Part shown: positions 52,201 through 62,411 of the stretch, piece after piece
How positions within the stretch are numbered: the first letter of the stretch is position 1
Layout: each line of letters starts with the position of its first letter
Assembly: GCF_001375595.1 (NCBI RefSeq)
Contig: NZ_CVJQ01000001.1
Coordinates: forward strand, 806,001-870,000
Direction of reading: 5' to 3'
DNA length: 64,000 nt
Origin: Phenylobacterium immobile (ATCC 35973)
Lineage (GTDB): Bacteria > Pseudomonadota > Alphaproteobacteria > Caulobacterales > Caulobacteraceae
Notes under the pieces: model-generated
What the model saw: the letters and a program-made list of their open reading frames with translations, nothing else
Told to the model about the DNA's origin: nothing
The model's database searches: none
Made by a program: the position numbers and the translations under genes

Positions 52201-53355
52201 ATGGCGATTCCCTTCATCGATCTGCAGGCCCAGCGCGCGCGTCTTGGGCCGTCGCTTGAGGACGCGATCCTCAAGGTTGTCCGCTCCGGTGCCTTTGTCA
52301 TGGGGCCTGAGATCACTCTGCTGGAAGCCGAACTAGCCCGCTTCGGCCATGCCGATCATGCGTTGACGTGCGGCTCCGGCACGGAGGCGCTGCTGTTGCC
52401 GCTGATGGCCTGGGGCGTCGGCCCTGGCGACGCGATCTTCTGCCCAAGCTTCACCTTCGCCGCCACCGCAGAGGTCGCGCCGCTCATCGGGGCTACGCCG
52501 GTCTTCGTTGATATCGACCCGGTCACCTTGAACATGGATCCGATGAGCCTGGAGGCAGCCATCGCGTCGGTTGTCGCCAAGGGCGAACTCAAACCCAAGG
52601 TGATCATCGCGGTCGACCTTTTCGGCCAGCCTGCGGATTATCCCGCGATCTCAACGATTGCGCGCCGCCACGGCCTGAAGCTGATCGCCGATTCCGCGCA
52701 GGGCTTCGGTGGAACGCTGGGTGGCGAGCATCCCATCCATTGGGCCGACGTCACCGCCACCAGCTTCTATCCGGCCAAGCCCCTGGGCGCCTATGGCGAC
52801 GGGGGGGCGGTTCTGTCGAAGGACGCACGCCTGCACGACGTGATGATCTCGGTTCGGGTGCACGGCCAGGCGGTGAAATCCGACGCCGAGCATGAGGCCT
52901 TCGAGCACGATCCGCGCTACCTCAACATGCGCGTCGGCATGAATGCGCGGATGGACACGATCCAGGCCGCCATCTTGCTTGAAAAGCTGAAGATCTTTGA
53001 AGACGAGATCGTCGCCCGCAACCGCGTGGCCGCTCGCTACGCCGAGGGGCTGGCCGGCGCAGCCGTGACGCCGCGGGTGATCGACGGCGGTCTCTCTGTC
53101 TGGGCGCAGTACACAATCGAAGTGGATCGTCGCGACGCGATGGTCGCGCACCTGCGCTCGCGCGAGGTGCCGACGGCGGTCTTCTATCCGATCCCGATCC
53201 ACCGTCAGAAACCCTACGCGGCCTATCCGACGGCGCCGGGCGGGCTGCCGGTCACGGAGGCCAAGGCCGCTCGTGTGCTCAGCCTGCCGATGCATCCCTA
53301 TCTGACCCAAGCCGACCAGGACGCAGTGATCGCGGCGATCCGCAGCTTCGCCTGA
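52201..53355 (+). CDS. DegT/DnrJ/EryC1-type aminotransferase
   Basis: A 384-aa PLP enzyme of the DegT/DnrJ/EryC1/StrS fold that makes amino sugars from keto sugars. CGSGTEALLLPLMAWGVGPGD near residue 62, the aspartate pair in IAVDLFGQPADY, DSAQGFGG and the PLP lysine region SFYPAKPLGAYGDGG near 192 are seen. The ATG at 52201 is chosen; the frame runs 12 codons further upstream. No sugar-biosynthesis neighbours are present, so the product is unknown. Confidence 0.92.
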   Translation: MAIPFIDLQAQRARLGPSLEDAILKVVRSGAFVMGPEITLLEAELARFGHADHALTCGSGTEALLLPLMAWGVGPGDAIFCPSFTFAATAEVAPLIGATPVFVDIDPVTLNMDPMSLEAAIASVVAKGELKPKVIIAVDLFGQPADYPAISTIARRHGLKLIADSAQGFGGTLGGEHPIHWADVTATSFYPAKPLGAYGDGGAVLSKDARLHDVMISVRVHGQAVKSDAEHEAFEHDPRYLNMRVGMNARMDTIQAAILLEKLKIFEDEIVARNRVAARYAEGLAGAAVTPRVIDGGLSVWAQYTIEVDRRDAMVAHLRSREVPTAVFYPIPIHRQKPYAAYPTAPGGLPVTEAKAARVLSLPMHPYLTQADQDAVIAAIRSFA

Positions 53356-53362
53356 GGGCGGG

Positions 53363-53590
53363 TTATCGTCGCAGCGGCTTGATCAGATGCAACAAGGCCA
53401 GGGCCGTGATCGCCGCGGCCGCGCCGACGGTGAAGGCCGCCGCCACCGCGGCTGAAACGCCGGCCGGGCCGACGGCCACGGGCTTGGGGTCCATCCAGTA
53501 GACCAGGGCGCCGTCGGTGGCGCGCTCATGGGCGGGCTCTCTGGCGTCGAGGTCCGTAAGCGGGTCCAGGTCGTTGATTCGGATCGTCAT
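53363..53590 (-). CDS. 75-aa single-pass membrane protein
   Basis: A small protein with a polar N-terminus (about 45 residues, with DPLTDLDARE) and one C-terminal transmembrane helix (about 47-70, AAVAAAFTVGAAAAITALALL), ending IKPLRR. No family is recognised. GGAGGG precedes the ATG. A perfect EcfG-type promoter (53631-53656) lies upstream, so it is likely part of the general stress response. Confidence 0.7.
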   Translation of the reverse strand: MTIRINDLDPLTDLDAREPAHERATDGALVYWMDPKPVAVGPAGVSAAVAAAFTVGAAAAITALALLHLIKPLRR

Positions 53591-53630
53591 GATGCGCCCT
53601 CCATCGGGCTGTCAGCGCTTGCGCAAAGCG

Positions 53631-53656
53631 AACGGGCGGGCGCCGGGCGGAGTTCC
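53631..53656 (-). promoter_or_regulatory. EcfG-type general-stress promoter
   Basis: GGAAC (53656-53652) and CGTT (53634-53631) with a 17-base gap, an exact match to the alphaproteobacterial EcfG/SigT consensus. The start would be near 53624, giving a leader of about 34 bases to the 75-aa gene. Confidence 0.65.
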
Positions 53657-53730
53657 GATTGGGGTTCCGCAACCTCGCATCGGAGGGTAGAAGCGCGGCC
53701 AACGGACTTCTCTTCCGAAAAGAAACGACC

Positions 53731-54474
53731 ATGGCCGGCCACTCGAAATTCAAGAATATCATGCACCGCAAGGGCCGCGCCGATAGCGCTAGGTCCAAGC
53801 TGTTCTCCAAGCTTTCCCGCGAGATCACGGTGGCGGCCAAGGCCGGCCTGCCGGATCCGGCGATGAACGCCCGGCTACGCCTGGCGGTGGCCAACGCCAA
53901 GGCCGAGTCCATGCCCAAGGACAACATCGACCGGGCGATCAAGAAGGCCAGTGGCGCGGACGCCGAGACCTATGACGAAATCCGCTACGAGGGCTTCGGC
54001 CCGGGCGGCGTCGGCGTCATCGTGGAGGTGCTGACCGACAACCGCAACCGCACCGCGGCCAATGTCCGGACCATCTTCGCCAAGAACGGCGGCAACATGG
54101 GCGAGACCGGTTCTGTCAGCTTCATGTGGGATCGGGTCGGCCGCATCGTCTATGACGCCAAGGCGGGCGCCGAAGACAAGGTCATGGAAGCTGCTATCGA
54201 GGCCGGCGCCGACGATGTCGAATCCGACGACGAGGGCCACACCATCTACACCGCCTACGACCAGCTGTTCGAGGTCGCTTCGGCCCTGGAGGCCAGTCTC
54301 GGCGAGGCCAAGTCGACGGCCACGGCCTGGCGACCAAAGGCGCGCACTCCCCTGGAAGGACAGGCGGTCGCCACGCTGATGAAGCTGCTGGAATCCCTCG
54401 ACGACGATGATGACGTACAGAACGTCTACTCGGGCGAGGATATCTCCGACGAAGAGCTCGAGAAGCTCGGCTGA
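53731..54474 (+). CDS. yebC: YebC/PmpR-family protein
   Basis: A 247-aa protein of the YebC/TACO1 family, starting with [20 protein letters not shown] near residue 2 and carrying [16 protein letters not shown] and [14 protein letters not shown]. Members act as DNA-binding regulators or help translation of proline stretches. In related genomes it sits next to ruvC; here about 4.5 kb of other genes intervene. The ATG at 53731 is chosen; the frame extends 24 codons upstream. Confidence 0.95.
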   Translation: MAGHSKFKNIMHRKGRADSARSKLFSKLSREITVAAKAGLPDPAMNARLRLAVANAKAESMPKDNIDRAIKKASGADAETYDEIRYEGFGPGGVGVIVEVLTDNRNRTAANVRTIFAKNGGNMGETGSVSFMWDRVGRIVYDAKAGAEDKVMEAAIEAGADDVESDDEGHTIYTAYDQLFEVASALEASLGEAKSTATAWRPKARTPLEGQAVATLMKLLESLDDDDDVQNVYSGEDISDEELEKLG

Positions 54475-54481
54475 GCCACCG

Positions 54482-54510
54482 ACCGTCATCCCGGACGCCG
54501 GGATGACGGT
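54482..54510. terminator. Bidirectional terminator between yebC and sod
   Basis: A perfect 13-bp stem ACCGTCATCCCGG/CCGGGATGACGGT with a three-base loop, then TTCTTCTT on the plus strand. It serves yebC and, being palindromic, perhaps also sod. Confidence 0.75.
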
Positions 54511-54525
54511 GGTTCTTCTTAGACT

Positions 54526-55119
54526 CTACGCTTCAGCGTAGGTCCAACGCTCGCCCTTCTGGGCCCGCTCGAGATTGGCGCGGGCGAAGTCCCAGTTGGC
54601 GATCTTTTCCCAGAAGGCGCCCAGGAAGCCGGCGCGGTTGTTCTGGTAGTCGAGATAGTAGGCGTGTTCCCAGACGTCGCAGACGATCAGCGGGATCACG
54701 TCGGTGCAGGCGAAGCCGGCGTTGTCGTGGCTGTCGACCACCTTCAGCGCGCCGTCGGCGTAGACGATCCACACCCAACCCGAGGCGAAGTGGCCGGCGC
54801 CCTTGGCCAGGAACTCATCCTTCAGAGCGGCGAAGGCTTCCGGCGCCTCATGGCCGGTCGGGGCCGCCATGGAGTGCCAGAAGAAGGCGTGGTTCCAGCT
54901 TTGCTCGGCGTTGCGCAGCAGGGCGGTGAGGCCTTCGGCGCGCGCCTTGACGATCATGTCCTCGACGCTCAGGTCGTCGATGCCGAGGTCTTTGGCCGTC
55001 TGGTTGGCCACGTCGACATAGCGTTGGTGGTGCTTGTCATGGTGGAAGCGGAGCGTCTCGGCCGACACAGTCGGTTCCAAGGCGTTGTAGGCGTAGGGCA
55101 GGTCGGGGAGAGCGATCAT
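54526..55119 (-). CDS. sod: Iron/manganese superoxide dismutase
   Basis: A 197-aa Fe/Mn superoxide dismutase that converts superoxide to peroxide and oxygen. The metal ligands lie in HHDKHHQRYVD (early His), WNHAFFWHS (second His) and DVWEHAYYLDYQNNR (Asp and His). The C-terminus FLGAFWEKIANWDFA is typical. Without alignment I cannot settle iron or manganese preference. It shares the terminator with yebC and is divergent from the cyclophilin gene. Confidence 0.95.
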   Translation of the reverse strand: MIALPDLPYAYNALEPTVSAETLRFHHDKHHQRYVDVANQTAKDLGIDDLSVEDMIVKARAEGLTALLRNAEQSWNHAFFWHSMAAPTGHEAPEAFAALKDEFLAKGAGHFASGWVWIVYADGALKVVDSHDNAGFACTDVIPLIVCDVWEHAYYLDYQNNRAGFLGAFWEKIANWDFARANLERAQKGERWTYAEA

Positions 55120-55192
55120 GAGCGGTCCACAGGTTTTGATTGAGGCTGCGAAACGAATGGGCGAGCGGAAGGGTCCCGGTTAGAGTCCCGGC

Positions 55193-55816
55193 ATGACAGG
55201 TGCGAATTCCTCACGACGTCTTTCCGCCGGCCTTATCGTTGCGCTGGCCCTAGCCCTATTGGGCGGGCCTGTCACGGCCCTGGCGGGCACGAAGGTGAAG
55301 CTTTCCACGCCCAGCGGCGATATCGTTCTCGAGTTGGCTGACACGCAGGCGCCGCTGACTGCGCGGAACTTCCTGAAGTACGTCGACGACGGTCTCTTTG
55401 ACGGCTCAGCCTTCTACCGCGCGTCGCGCCCGAGGGGCGAGACGGGGACCAATTTCGGCTTCGTGCAGGGCGGCCTGCAGAACGATCCGGCCAGGGTCCT
55501 GCCTCCGATCGCGCATGAGAGCACGGCTGTGACCGGCCTGCGCAATGTTGATGGCGCGATCACCATGGCGCGCTATGCGCCCGGCACGGCCCAGGCCGAC
55601 TGGATCATCTGTGTCGGCGATCAACTGTATCTCGACGCTACGCCCAGCGACCCCAAGACTACGGGTTTCGCCGTTTTCGGCCGTGTGATCGCCGGCATGG
55701 AGGTCGTTCGGTCCATCCTCGGCATGCCCGTTGATCTGAATGCGGGCGAGGGGCCGATGAAGGGTCAGATGCTGCTTCAGCCGCTGACGATCACCAGCGC
55801 CCGTCGGGTCGAGTAA
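55193..55816 (+). CDS. Peptidyl-prolyl isomerase (cyclophilin), secreted
   Basis: A 207-aa cyclophilin-type isomerase. A signal peptide (about residues 8-32, LIVALALALLGGPVTALAG) directs it to the periplasm. The fold is recognised by VKLSTPSGDIVLELADTQAP, TARNFLKYVDDGLFDGSAFYR and the later GYxVFGRVIAGMEV-like block (here GFAVFGRVIAGMEV). It helps proline isomerisation in exported proteins. The start has no strong ribosome-binding site. The DUF1428 gene is convergent. Confidence 0.92.
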   Translation: MTGANSSRRLSAGLIVALALALLGGPVTALAGTKVKLSTPSGDIVLELADTQAPLTARNFLKYVDDGLFDGSAFYRASRPRGETGTNFGFVQGGLQNDPARVLPPIAHESTAVTGLRNVDGAITMARYAPGTAQADWIICVGDQLYLDATPSDPKTTGFAVFGRVIAGMEVVRSILGMPVDLNAGEGPMKGQMLLQPLTITSARRVE

Positions 55817-55825
55817 ACGACCTTC

Positions 55826-56179
55826 TTAGAGTTCAAGCAGGGTGGTGAAGCCGCCGTAGATCATACGTTTGCCGTCAAAGATGTCCTGACTCATCCCCGC
55901 CTTGATCCGCTCGTCCGCCATCACCTTGGCGTTGATGGCGTCGCGGGCCTCTCGGCTCTCGTAGACGATCCAGGAGAAGACCACGGTCTCGTCGTCATTA
56001 GCCTGGACGGCGCGCGGAAACGAGGTGATCTCGCCATACGGAACGTCGTCACCCACGGTCTCGACATAGGCGAGCGCGCCGTAGCCCATCCAGACGTCTC
56101 CGGCCGCGGCCGCCAACTTCCTGTATTCTTCGATCCTCGCCTTGGGCACGGCGAGGATGAAACCGTCAACATAGGTCAT
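55826..56179 (-). CDS. DUF1428 protein
   Basis: A 117-aa alpha/beta barrel-like protein of the DUF1428 family: YVDGFILAVPKARIEEYRKLA at the start (here the first 20 residues), then DVWMGYGALAYVE and DKRMIYGGF-like end (GKRMIYGGFTTLLEL). It is similar to the dimeric ferredoxin-like fold. Function unknown. It is convergent with the cyclophilin gene. The GGAG at 56183-56190 on the minus strand supports the ATG. Confidence 0.88.
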   Translation of the reverse strand: MTYVDGFILAVPKARIEEYRKLAAAAGDVWMGYGALAYVETVGDDVPYGEITSFPRAVQANDDETVVFSWIVYESREARDAINAKVMADERIKAGMSQDIFDGKRMIYGGFTTLLEL

Positions 56180-56285
56180 GACTGAACTCCTGTTGCGTTG
56201 ATCTGATGGTTCAAGGACGGGCGAGGTGGCGCGGTTCCGACCTCAACCCAGGGCGATCGCGCGCAAGGTTTGGCGATTTTTGCGT

Positions 56286-57857
56286 TCAGGCGGCTTCGGC
56301 GGCCTGGGGCTTCAGGGCGCGGGCCATGGCCGCGGCGAGATCGGCCATGCCGAAGGGCTTGGCCAGCCGGACCAGGCGATCGTCGGTTTCCACAGGCAAT
56401 TCTGCGTAACCGGTCGCCAGGATGATCGGCAGTCCGGGCCAGTCGCCCTGGATCGCCTGGGCTAGTTGGGCGCCGGTGGTCTTGGGCATGGCGTAGTCGG
56501 TGATCACCAGGTCGACCTCATGGCTGGCCAGAAGGTCCAGCGCCTCGCGGGCGGAATAGGCGGCGAGAACCTTGTGTCCCAACTCCTCCAGCATCGCCTG
56601 GGTGTTCATCAGCACCAGGCCATCGTCGTCCACCGCCAGGATCGTCAGGCCGGCGCACGCGGCCATGGGCGCTGCGGCGGCGGTCTCGACGGGAGCGGCG
56701 GCGATGGTCGCTTGCGGTAGCCACAGCTCGACTGTGGCGCCTTGGCCAGGCGCGCTGTGCAAGACCATACGTCCGCCGCACTGCTCAACCAGGCCATGCA
56801 CCATGGAGAGGCCAAGACCCGTCCCTTTGCCGACACCCTTGGTTGTGTAGAATGGCTCCATGGCGCGTTCGACCGTCGCGGCGTCCATGCCGTGACCATT
56901 ATCGACGACCGAAAGGCGGACATAATCACCCGGTGTCAGGCCGGCGCTTGAAAGCGCCGGACCTACCGCCTGGCTGGTCGCGCCGATGACGATGCGACCG
57001 CCGTCGGGCATGGCGTCGCGGGCGTTCAGGGCCAGATTGAGGATCGCCGCCTCGAGGTGCACAGGGTCGGTCTTGAGCGGCGGCAGCGCCTCGGGAATCT
57101 CAATCTCAAGCGAGATGCCGTGTCCCAACGACTGGCTGAGCAGCCCGCTCATGCCACGGACCAGTGCGCCGAGATCGACGGCGGAGACGCTCAGATCCTG
57201 CTTGCGAGCGAAGGCCAGCATACGCTGCGTGAGCGCCGCGCCGCGCTGTGCGCCCTGGATGGCGTTGTCGATCAATGGCGTGATGCGCGGATCAGTGGGC
57301 AGGCGGCGCCGCACCAGCTCCAGGCTGCCGAGGATCGCCATCAAGAGGTTGTTGAAGTCGTGCGCGACACCGCCGGTCAACTGCCCGATGGCGTCCAGCT
57401 TCTGCGACTGGAAGAGCGCCAGTCGCGCCTCTTCGAGCGCGTCTTGGGCCGCCTTTCGGTCGCTGACGTCACGGGTGATCTTGGCGAAGCCGATGACTTC
57501 GTCGCCGTCGCCGCGAATTGGGTCGATGACGACGTGGGCCCAGAAGCGGCTGCCGTCCTTGCGGACCCGCCAGCCCTCCTTCTCAAAACGCCCCTCGGTT
57601 GCGGCGGTGCGCAGCGCGAGTGCGGGCAGACCACTGTCGCGATCCTCCATGGTGTAGAAGCAGGAGAAGTGCTGGCCGATGATCTCGTCGGCGGTGTAGC
57701 CCTTGAATCTCTGGGCGCCGGCGTTCCAGCTGGAGACCCGTCCGACAGCGTCCAGCATGTAGATGGCGTAGTCGGTGATGGCGTCCATCAGCAGCCGATA
57801 CCGGCCGTCTTCGTCTTCCGCGCGCAATGCGACGGTCTTGCGATCGATGTCCGCCAT
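56286..57857 (-). CDS. PAS hybrid histidine kinase with receiver
   Basis: A 523-aa hybrid kinase. A PAS domain (about residues 18-140, RVSSWNAGAQRFKGYTADEIIGQHF) is followed by a HisKA-type helix with the phospho-accepting His in GGVAHDFNNLLM near 163, an ATPase domain (LNARDAMPDGG, GKGTGLGLSMVHG) and a C-terminal receiver with VDDD, VITDYAMP and ATGY. It has no membrane segment, so it is cytosolic. The input signal is unknown. The ATG at 57857 is chosen over an upstream frame to 57965. Confidence 0.9.
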   Translation of the reverse strand: MADIDRKTVALRAEDEDGRYRLLMDAITDYAIYMLDAVGRVSSWNAGAQRFKGYTADEIIGQHFSCFYTMEDRDSGLPALALRTAATEGRFEKEGWRVRKDGSRFWAHVVIDPIRGDGDEVIGFAKITRDVSDRKAAQDALEEARLALFQSQKLDAIGQLTGGVAHDFNNLLMAILGSLELVRRRLPTDPRITPLIDNAIQGAQRGAALTQRMLAFARKQDLSVSAVDLGALVRGMSGLLSQSLGHGISLEIEIPEALPPLKTDPVHLEAAILNLALNARDAMPDGGRIVIGATSQAVGPALSSAGLTPGDYVRLSVVDNGHGMDAATVERAMEPFYTTKGVGKGTGLGLSMVHGLVEQCGGRMVLHSAPGQGATVELWLPQATIAAAPVETAAAAPMAACAGLTILAVDDDGLVLMNTQAMLEELGHKVLAAYSAREALDLLASHEVDLVITDYAMPKTTGAQLAQAIQGDWPGLPIILATGYAELPVETDDRLVRLAKPFGMADLAAAMARALKPQAAEAA

Positions 57858-58007
57858 ACGGTCCCCGCCTGAACGCGATAACGCCCTAAGGTTCAATAGG
57901 TTGCCTGCTGGCGGGCTGCCAGTTTTGTTCAACCCGAGTTCATCCGGAAAGCCGCATTGATGCATTCAAGAGCCGCGCAACCCGCGTGGCGACAGGAGCT
58001 AACCCTA

Positions 58008-58901
58008 ATGAAGCGCATGCCGATCAAGCGCGTGCTCTTGGCGACAGCCGGCGTCCTGCTGAGCGTCGCCCCCATAGCTGCGGTCCCCGCCTTCGCTCAA
58101 GAAGGCCGCCAACGTCCGGAGCGTCAACAGGAACGCGGCCAACAAGGCCGCCAGCAGCAGGATCGTGTCCAGCAGGAGCGCGGCCCCAATCGCGCTCAGC
58201 AAAACCCTGGCCAGGGCGGATGGCACACCGACCGGGCCGACACACCCCGGGCTGAGGCCCAAGCACGCCCGGAAGGCGAGGCGCGTCCGGCAAATCAAGC
58301 GCAGCCGCAACGCCCGCCGCAAGCGCCGCGGCAGGCGGGTGACAACAATGGCCGCGGCTATCGGCCTGGTGACAATCGCCGCGTCTGGGCCGACCAGCCG
58401 CAGTCGAATGCGCCGCGCCAGGTCCAGCCCCAGAGGCAAGATCCGCGCATCGACCGTGGTCCTGCGGAGCGCCGTAATGACCCTCGTTGGAGCGACCGCG
58501 GCGCCCGCCAAGTCGACCCGCGTCGCGATGATCGCCGCTATGACGACCGTCGCTATGACAATCGTCAGGGCGACCGTCGCTGGGATGATCGGGGCTACGA
58601 CAACAACCGGCGTTGGTCGCAGAACGGCTATTTTGGCTACGGGCCGCGCTGGAATGCGCCGCAACGCTATCGCTTGCCGGCCTACCGTCCGCCGATCGGC
58701 TTCGGCTTCCGCGCCTGGTCGTTCGGTCAGATCCTGCCTCAGGTCTATTACTCGGACAGCTATGTGCTGAATGACTTCTGGAACTACGGTCTGCCTGAGC
58801 CGCCTCCGGGGACCTTCTGGGTCCGCTCGGGCGCCGACGCCCTGTTGGTCGAGCAAGGCAGCGGCTACATCATCGAGGTCGCCGCAAACCTTTTCTGGTG
58901 A
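58008..58901 (+). CDS. RcnB-family periplasmic protein
   Basis: A 297-aa secreted protein with a signal peptide (about residues 5-27, ending AFAQE). A long low-complexity mid-region is rich in Gln, Arg, Asp, Asn and Pro (for example RYDDRRYDNRQGDRR), and the C-terminal RcnB domain (about 215-295) has YYSDSYVLNDFWNYGLPEPPPG and WVRSGADALLV. RcnB of E. coli helps nickel and cobalt homeostasis; the disordered part may bind cell wall or ligand. AGGAG precedes the ATG. It is divergent from the hybrid kinase. Confidence 0.85.
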   Translation: MKRMPIKRVLLATAGVLLSVAPIAAVPAFAQEGRQRPERQQERGQQGRQQQDRVQQERGPNRAQQNPGQGGWHTDRADTPRAEAQARPEGEARPANQAQPQRPPQAPRQAGDNNGRGYRPGDNRRVWADQPQSNAPRQVQPQRQDPRIDRGPAERRNDPRWSDRGARQVDPRRDDRRYDDRRYDNRQGDRRWDDRGYDNNRRWSQNGYFGYGPRWNAPQRYRLPAYRPPIGFGFRAWSFGQILPQVYYSDSYVLNDFWNYGLPEPPPGTFWVRSGADALLVEQGSGYIIEVAANLFW

Positions 58902-58913
58902 CCTGAGACCTTC

Positions 58914-58943
58914 GGACGGGCGGCGCTAAGCGTCGTCCCGTCC
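58914..58943 (+). terminator. Terminator after the RcnB-like gene
   Basis: GGACGGG and CCCGTCC arms with a paired inner part (one bulge) and a TAA loop, followed by ACCTTT. Candidate Rho-independent terminator. Confidence 0.5.
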
Positions 58944-58987
58944 ACCTTTCCGCAAGCATTTGGCGCGCCTATGCTCGCGAACAGACA

Positions 58988-59506
58988 ATGAACGCGCCGA
59001 TTCGACCCCTTCGCATCCTCGGGCTTGATCCGGGCCTGCGCCACACCGGCTGGGGCGTGGTGGCGGTCGATGGCGCGCGCCTCAGCCATATCGCCCACGG
59101 GGTTGTGTCGCCCCCCGACAAGGCGGCGTTCGCCGACCGGCTGCTGGCGCTTTTCGAGGGGCTGGAAGCCGTGATCGCCGCGCACCGTCCGGACGAAGCC
59201 GCGGTCGAGGAGACCTTCGTCAATTCGAACGCCGCATCCTCGCTGAAGCTCGGTCACGCGCGCGCCTGCGCCCTGCTGGCGCCGGCCCGCGCTGGACTGC
59301 CGGTCGCTGAATATGCGGCCCGCCTGGTGAAGAAATCAGTGGTGGGCGCCGGCGGGGCTGACAAGGCCCAGGTCGCCTTCATGATCCAACGCCTTCTACC
59401 GACGGCCGGCGCCGTGACCGCCGACGCCGCTGACGCGTTGGCGGTTGCCATCGCCCACGCTCACGGCCGCAAGGCGCGCGCCTTCGCAGCGAGCCTGCCG
59501 CGATGA
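58988..59506 (+). CDS. ruvC: Holliday junction resolvase RuvC
   Basis: A 172-aa endonuclease that cuts Holliday junctions. The catalytic Asp is in [13 protein letters not shown] near residue 12, Glu in [19 protein letters not shown] near residue 70, and acidic residues in [14 protein letters not shown] near the end. It is the first gene of ruvC-ruvA-ruvB and overlaps ruvA by four bases. There are about 60 bases of leader before it. Confidence 0.96.
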   Translation: MNAPIRPLRILGLDPGLRHTGWGVVAVDGARLSHIAHGVVSPPDKAAFADRLLALFEGLEAVIAAHRPDEAAVEETFVNSNAASSLKLGHARACALLAPARAGLPVAEYAARLVKKSVVGAGGADKAQVAFMIQRLLPTAGAVTADAADALAVAIAHAHGRKARAFAASLPR

Positions 59507-60120
59507 TTGGCCGTCTGCGCGGCCTCGTGGCTGAGATCGGCGAGGACGAAGCCATGATCGATGTCGCTGGCGTGGGGTACGTTGTCCGCTGCGGCGCGCG
59601 CACGCTATCGCGTCTGCCGGCCGCCGGCGAAGAAGCTCTGCTGCATGTCGAAACCCAATGGGGCGAGCAGACCGGCATGACGCTCTACGGATTTCTCACG
59701 CGCGACGAGCGACGGACGTTCCTGGCGCTCAAGGCGATTCAGGGCGTGGGGCCCAAGGCGGCGCTGGCGGTGCTCGATGTCCTACCGCCCGCTGAACTCG
59801 CGCAAGCCGTCGCCCGTCAGGACAAGGCCCTCGTCGCCCGCGCCCAGGGCGTGGGGCCGAAGCTCGCCCTACGCATCGTCGTGGAGCTGAAGGATAAGCC
59901 GCTGACGGCCGGACCCGCCGCCTTCGCGCCCATCGATATGGGTTCACCGGCGGCGGCGGCGGCGCCTAGCGCCGCTGGCGAGGCGGTCGCCGCCCTTATG
60001 AGCCTGGGCGTCGCCGAGGTGAACGCGCGCCGCGTGATCGATCAGGCGGTGATGCGCCTGGGTGAAGACGCCGAGATCGCCGTCCTGATCAAGGCCGGCC
60101 TGCAGGAGCTGGGGCGTTGA
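59503..60120 (+). CDS. ruvA: Holliday junction branch-migration protein RuvA
   Basis: A 205-aa RuvA: the N-terminal OB fold begins [21 protein letters not shown], the helix-hairpin-helix motifs are around residues 70-130 ([14 protein letters not shown] and [13 protein letters not shown]), and the C-terminal domain contacts RuvB. It binds junctions and recruits RuvB. It overlaps both ruvC and ruvB by four bases, so the three are translated as one unit. Confidence 0.96.
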   Translation: MIGRLRGLVAEIGEDEAMIDVAGVGYVVRCGARTLSRLPAAGEEALLHVETQWGEQTGMTLYGFLTRDERRTFLALKAIQGVGPKAALAVLDVLPPAELAQAVARQDKALVARAQGVGPKLALRIVVELKDKPLTAGPAAFAPIDMGSPAAAAAPSAAGEAVAALMSLGVAEVNARRVIDQAVMRLGEDAEIAVLIKAGLQELGR

Positions 60121-61157
60121 GCGAGGGTCGGTTGGTATCGGGCGAAGGCGGCTATGAGCCCTCCGATCGCGCGCTACGCCCGCAAACGCTTAGCGAATTC
60201 GTCGGTCAGGAGCCACTGAAGGCAAATCTCACAGTCTTCATCGACGCCGCTCGCGGTCGCGGCGAAGCCTTGGACCATGTACTGTTGTTCGGTCCTCCCG
60301 GCCTCGGCAAGACGACGCTGGCGCAGATCGTCGCCCGCGAGCTGGGCGTGAACTTCCGCGCCACCTCTGGACCGGTTCTGGCCAAGGCCGGCGACCTGGC
60401 GGCGATCCTGACCAACCTTGAGCCCAACGACGTCCTGTTCATTGATGAGATCCACCGCTTGCCGGCGCAGGTGGAGGAGATCCTCTATCCGGCGATGGAG
60501 GATCACGTCCTCGATCTGGTGATCGGCGAGGGTCCGGCGGCGCGCTCCGTGCGGATCGATCTGTCGCCCTTCACCCTGGTGGCGGCGACGACGCGGGCCG
60601 GCCTATTGGCGACGCCGCTGCGCGACCGCTTCGGCATTCCGCTCCGGCTGGAGTTCTACACGGCGAAGGAATTGGCCCACGTTCTACTGCAGGCTGCGCG
60701 AAAGCTTGGGCTGGACCTCTCGGCCGACGGCGCGGCCGAGATCGCCGCCCGCTCCCGGGGCACCCCGCGGGTCGCTGGCCGCCTGTTGCGCCGCGTCCGT
60801 GATTTCGCCGCCGCCGACGGGTCCACGGTGGTGGACAGGACGGCTGCCGCCCGGGCGCTCGCTCGCCTCGACGTCGACCAGGAGGGCCTGGATTCGCTGG
60901 ACCGCCGCTACCTGCGGGCGCTGATCGAGAACTACGCGGGCGGGCCAGCGGGCGTCGAGACGCTTGCCTACGCCATCGCCGAGGCGCGGGACGCCGTCGA
61001 AGATGTGATCGAGCCGTTCCTGATGCAGCAAGGCTTCATCCAACGCACACCGCGCGGCCGGGTGGCCTGCGCCAAGGCCTACGCGCACCTGGGCTTGCCG
61101 ACGCCCGCTGGCGGGCCGCCGCTGATCGCTGATCTCTTCGACCAGGCCGGCGAATGA
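60117..61157 (+). CDS. ruvB: Holliday junction branch-migration ATPase RuvB
   Basis: A 346-aa AAA+ motor that drives branch migration. Walker A is [12 protein letters not shown] near residue 59, Walker B is FIDEIHRL near 109, sensor 1 is in AATTRAG, and the C-terminal winged helix has [10 protein letters not shown] near 318. The start is TTG at 60117, overlapping the ruvA stop (TTGA). It is followed with overlap by ybgC. Confidence 0.97.
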   Translation: MSEGRLVSGEGGYEPSDRALRPQTLSEFVGQEPLKANLTVFIDAARGRGEALDHVLLFGPPGLGKTTLAQIVARELGVNFRATSGPVLAKAGDLAAILTNLEPNDVLFIDEIHRLPAQVEEILYPAMEDHVLDLVIGEGPAARSVRIDLSPFTLVAATTRAGLLATPLRDRFGIPLRLEFYTAKELAHVLLQAARKLGLDLSADGAAEIAARSRGTPRVAGRLLRRVRDFAAADGSTVVDRTAAARALARLDVDQEGLDSLDRRYLRALIENYAGGPAGVETLAYAIAEARDAVEDVIEPFLMQQGFIQRTPRGRVACAKAYAHLGLPTPAGGPPLIADLFDQAGE

Positions 61158-61618
61158 ACGAGCCGTCGTCCGGCTGGCTGGAAGGGCGCGAGCACGTCCT
61201 GGGCGTGCGCATCTATTACGAAGACACCGACCTTTCCGGCCTCGTCTACCACGCCAACTACCTGCGCTACTTCGAGCGCGGGCGAAGCAATTTCCTCCGC
61301 CTCGCCGGCGTGGATCACACTCGGCTCCTGAACCTCGCCGACCCTATGGCTTTCGCCATCACCCGGCTGGAGATCAACTACCGCCGCGCCGCCCGCATCG
61401 ACGACGCCTTGATGGTGCGCACCCGCTACGACGCGCTCAAGGGAGCGCGCCTGGTGATCGCCCAAAGGATCCTGCGTGGCGAAGAGCTGATCTGCGAGGC
61501 CCGCATCGAGGCCGCCTGCATCGATCTGGGCGGCCGGGCCAAGCGCCCGCCGCGAGACCTCGTCGCCGCGATCGCGCCGTTCTTCGCGCCATCGGGCGCT
61601 ACGGACGCCGGTTCATAA
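61154..61618 (+). CDS. ybgC: Tol-Pal-associated acyl-CoA thioesterase
   Basis: A 154-aa hotdog-fold thioesterase. The signature [25 protein letters not shown] lies near residues 17-41 (given as [10 protein letters not shown] and [14 protein letters not shown]), with the catalytic Asp in it. It may act on acyl-CoA or acyl carrier protein and is usually in the tol-pal operon. It overlaps ruvB by four bases; tolQ follows after 94 bases. Confidence 0.93.
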   Translation: MNEPSSGWLEGREHVLGVRIYYEDTDLSGLVYHANYLRYFERGRSNFLRLAGVDHTRLLNLADPMAFAITRLEINYRRAARIDDALMVRTRYDALKGARLVIAQRILRGEELICEARIEAACIDLGGRAKRPPRDLVAAIAPFFAPSGATDAGS

Positions 61619-61712
61619 GCAAGCCGTAACCGCTGTCGCGCTAAGCCTGCCTTATGTTCGCCTAACCGATTCAGCAAAGCTCACGCTGATTCGCGCATAG
61701 CCTGAGGACTGC

Positions 61713-62408
<696 letters not shown>

Positions 62409-62411
62409 GCC

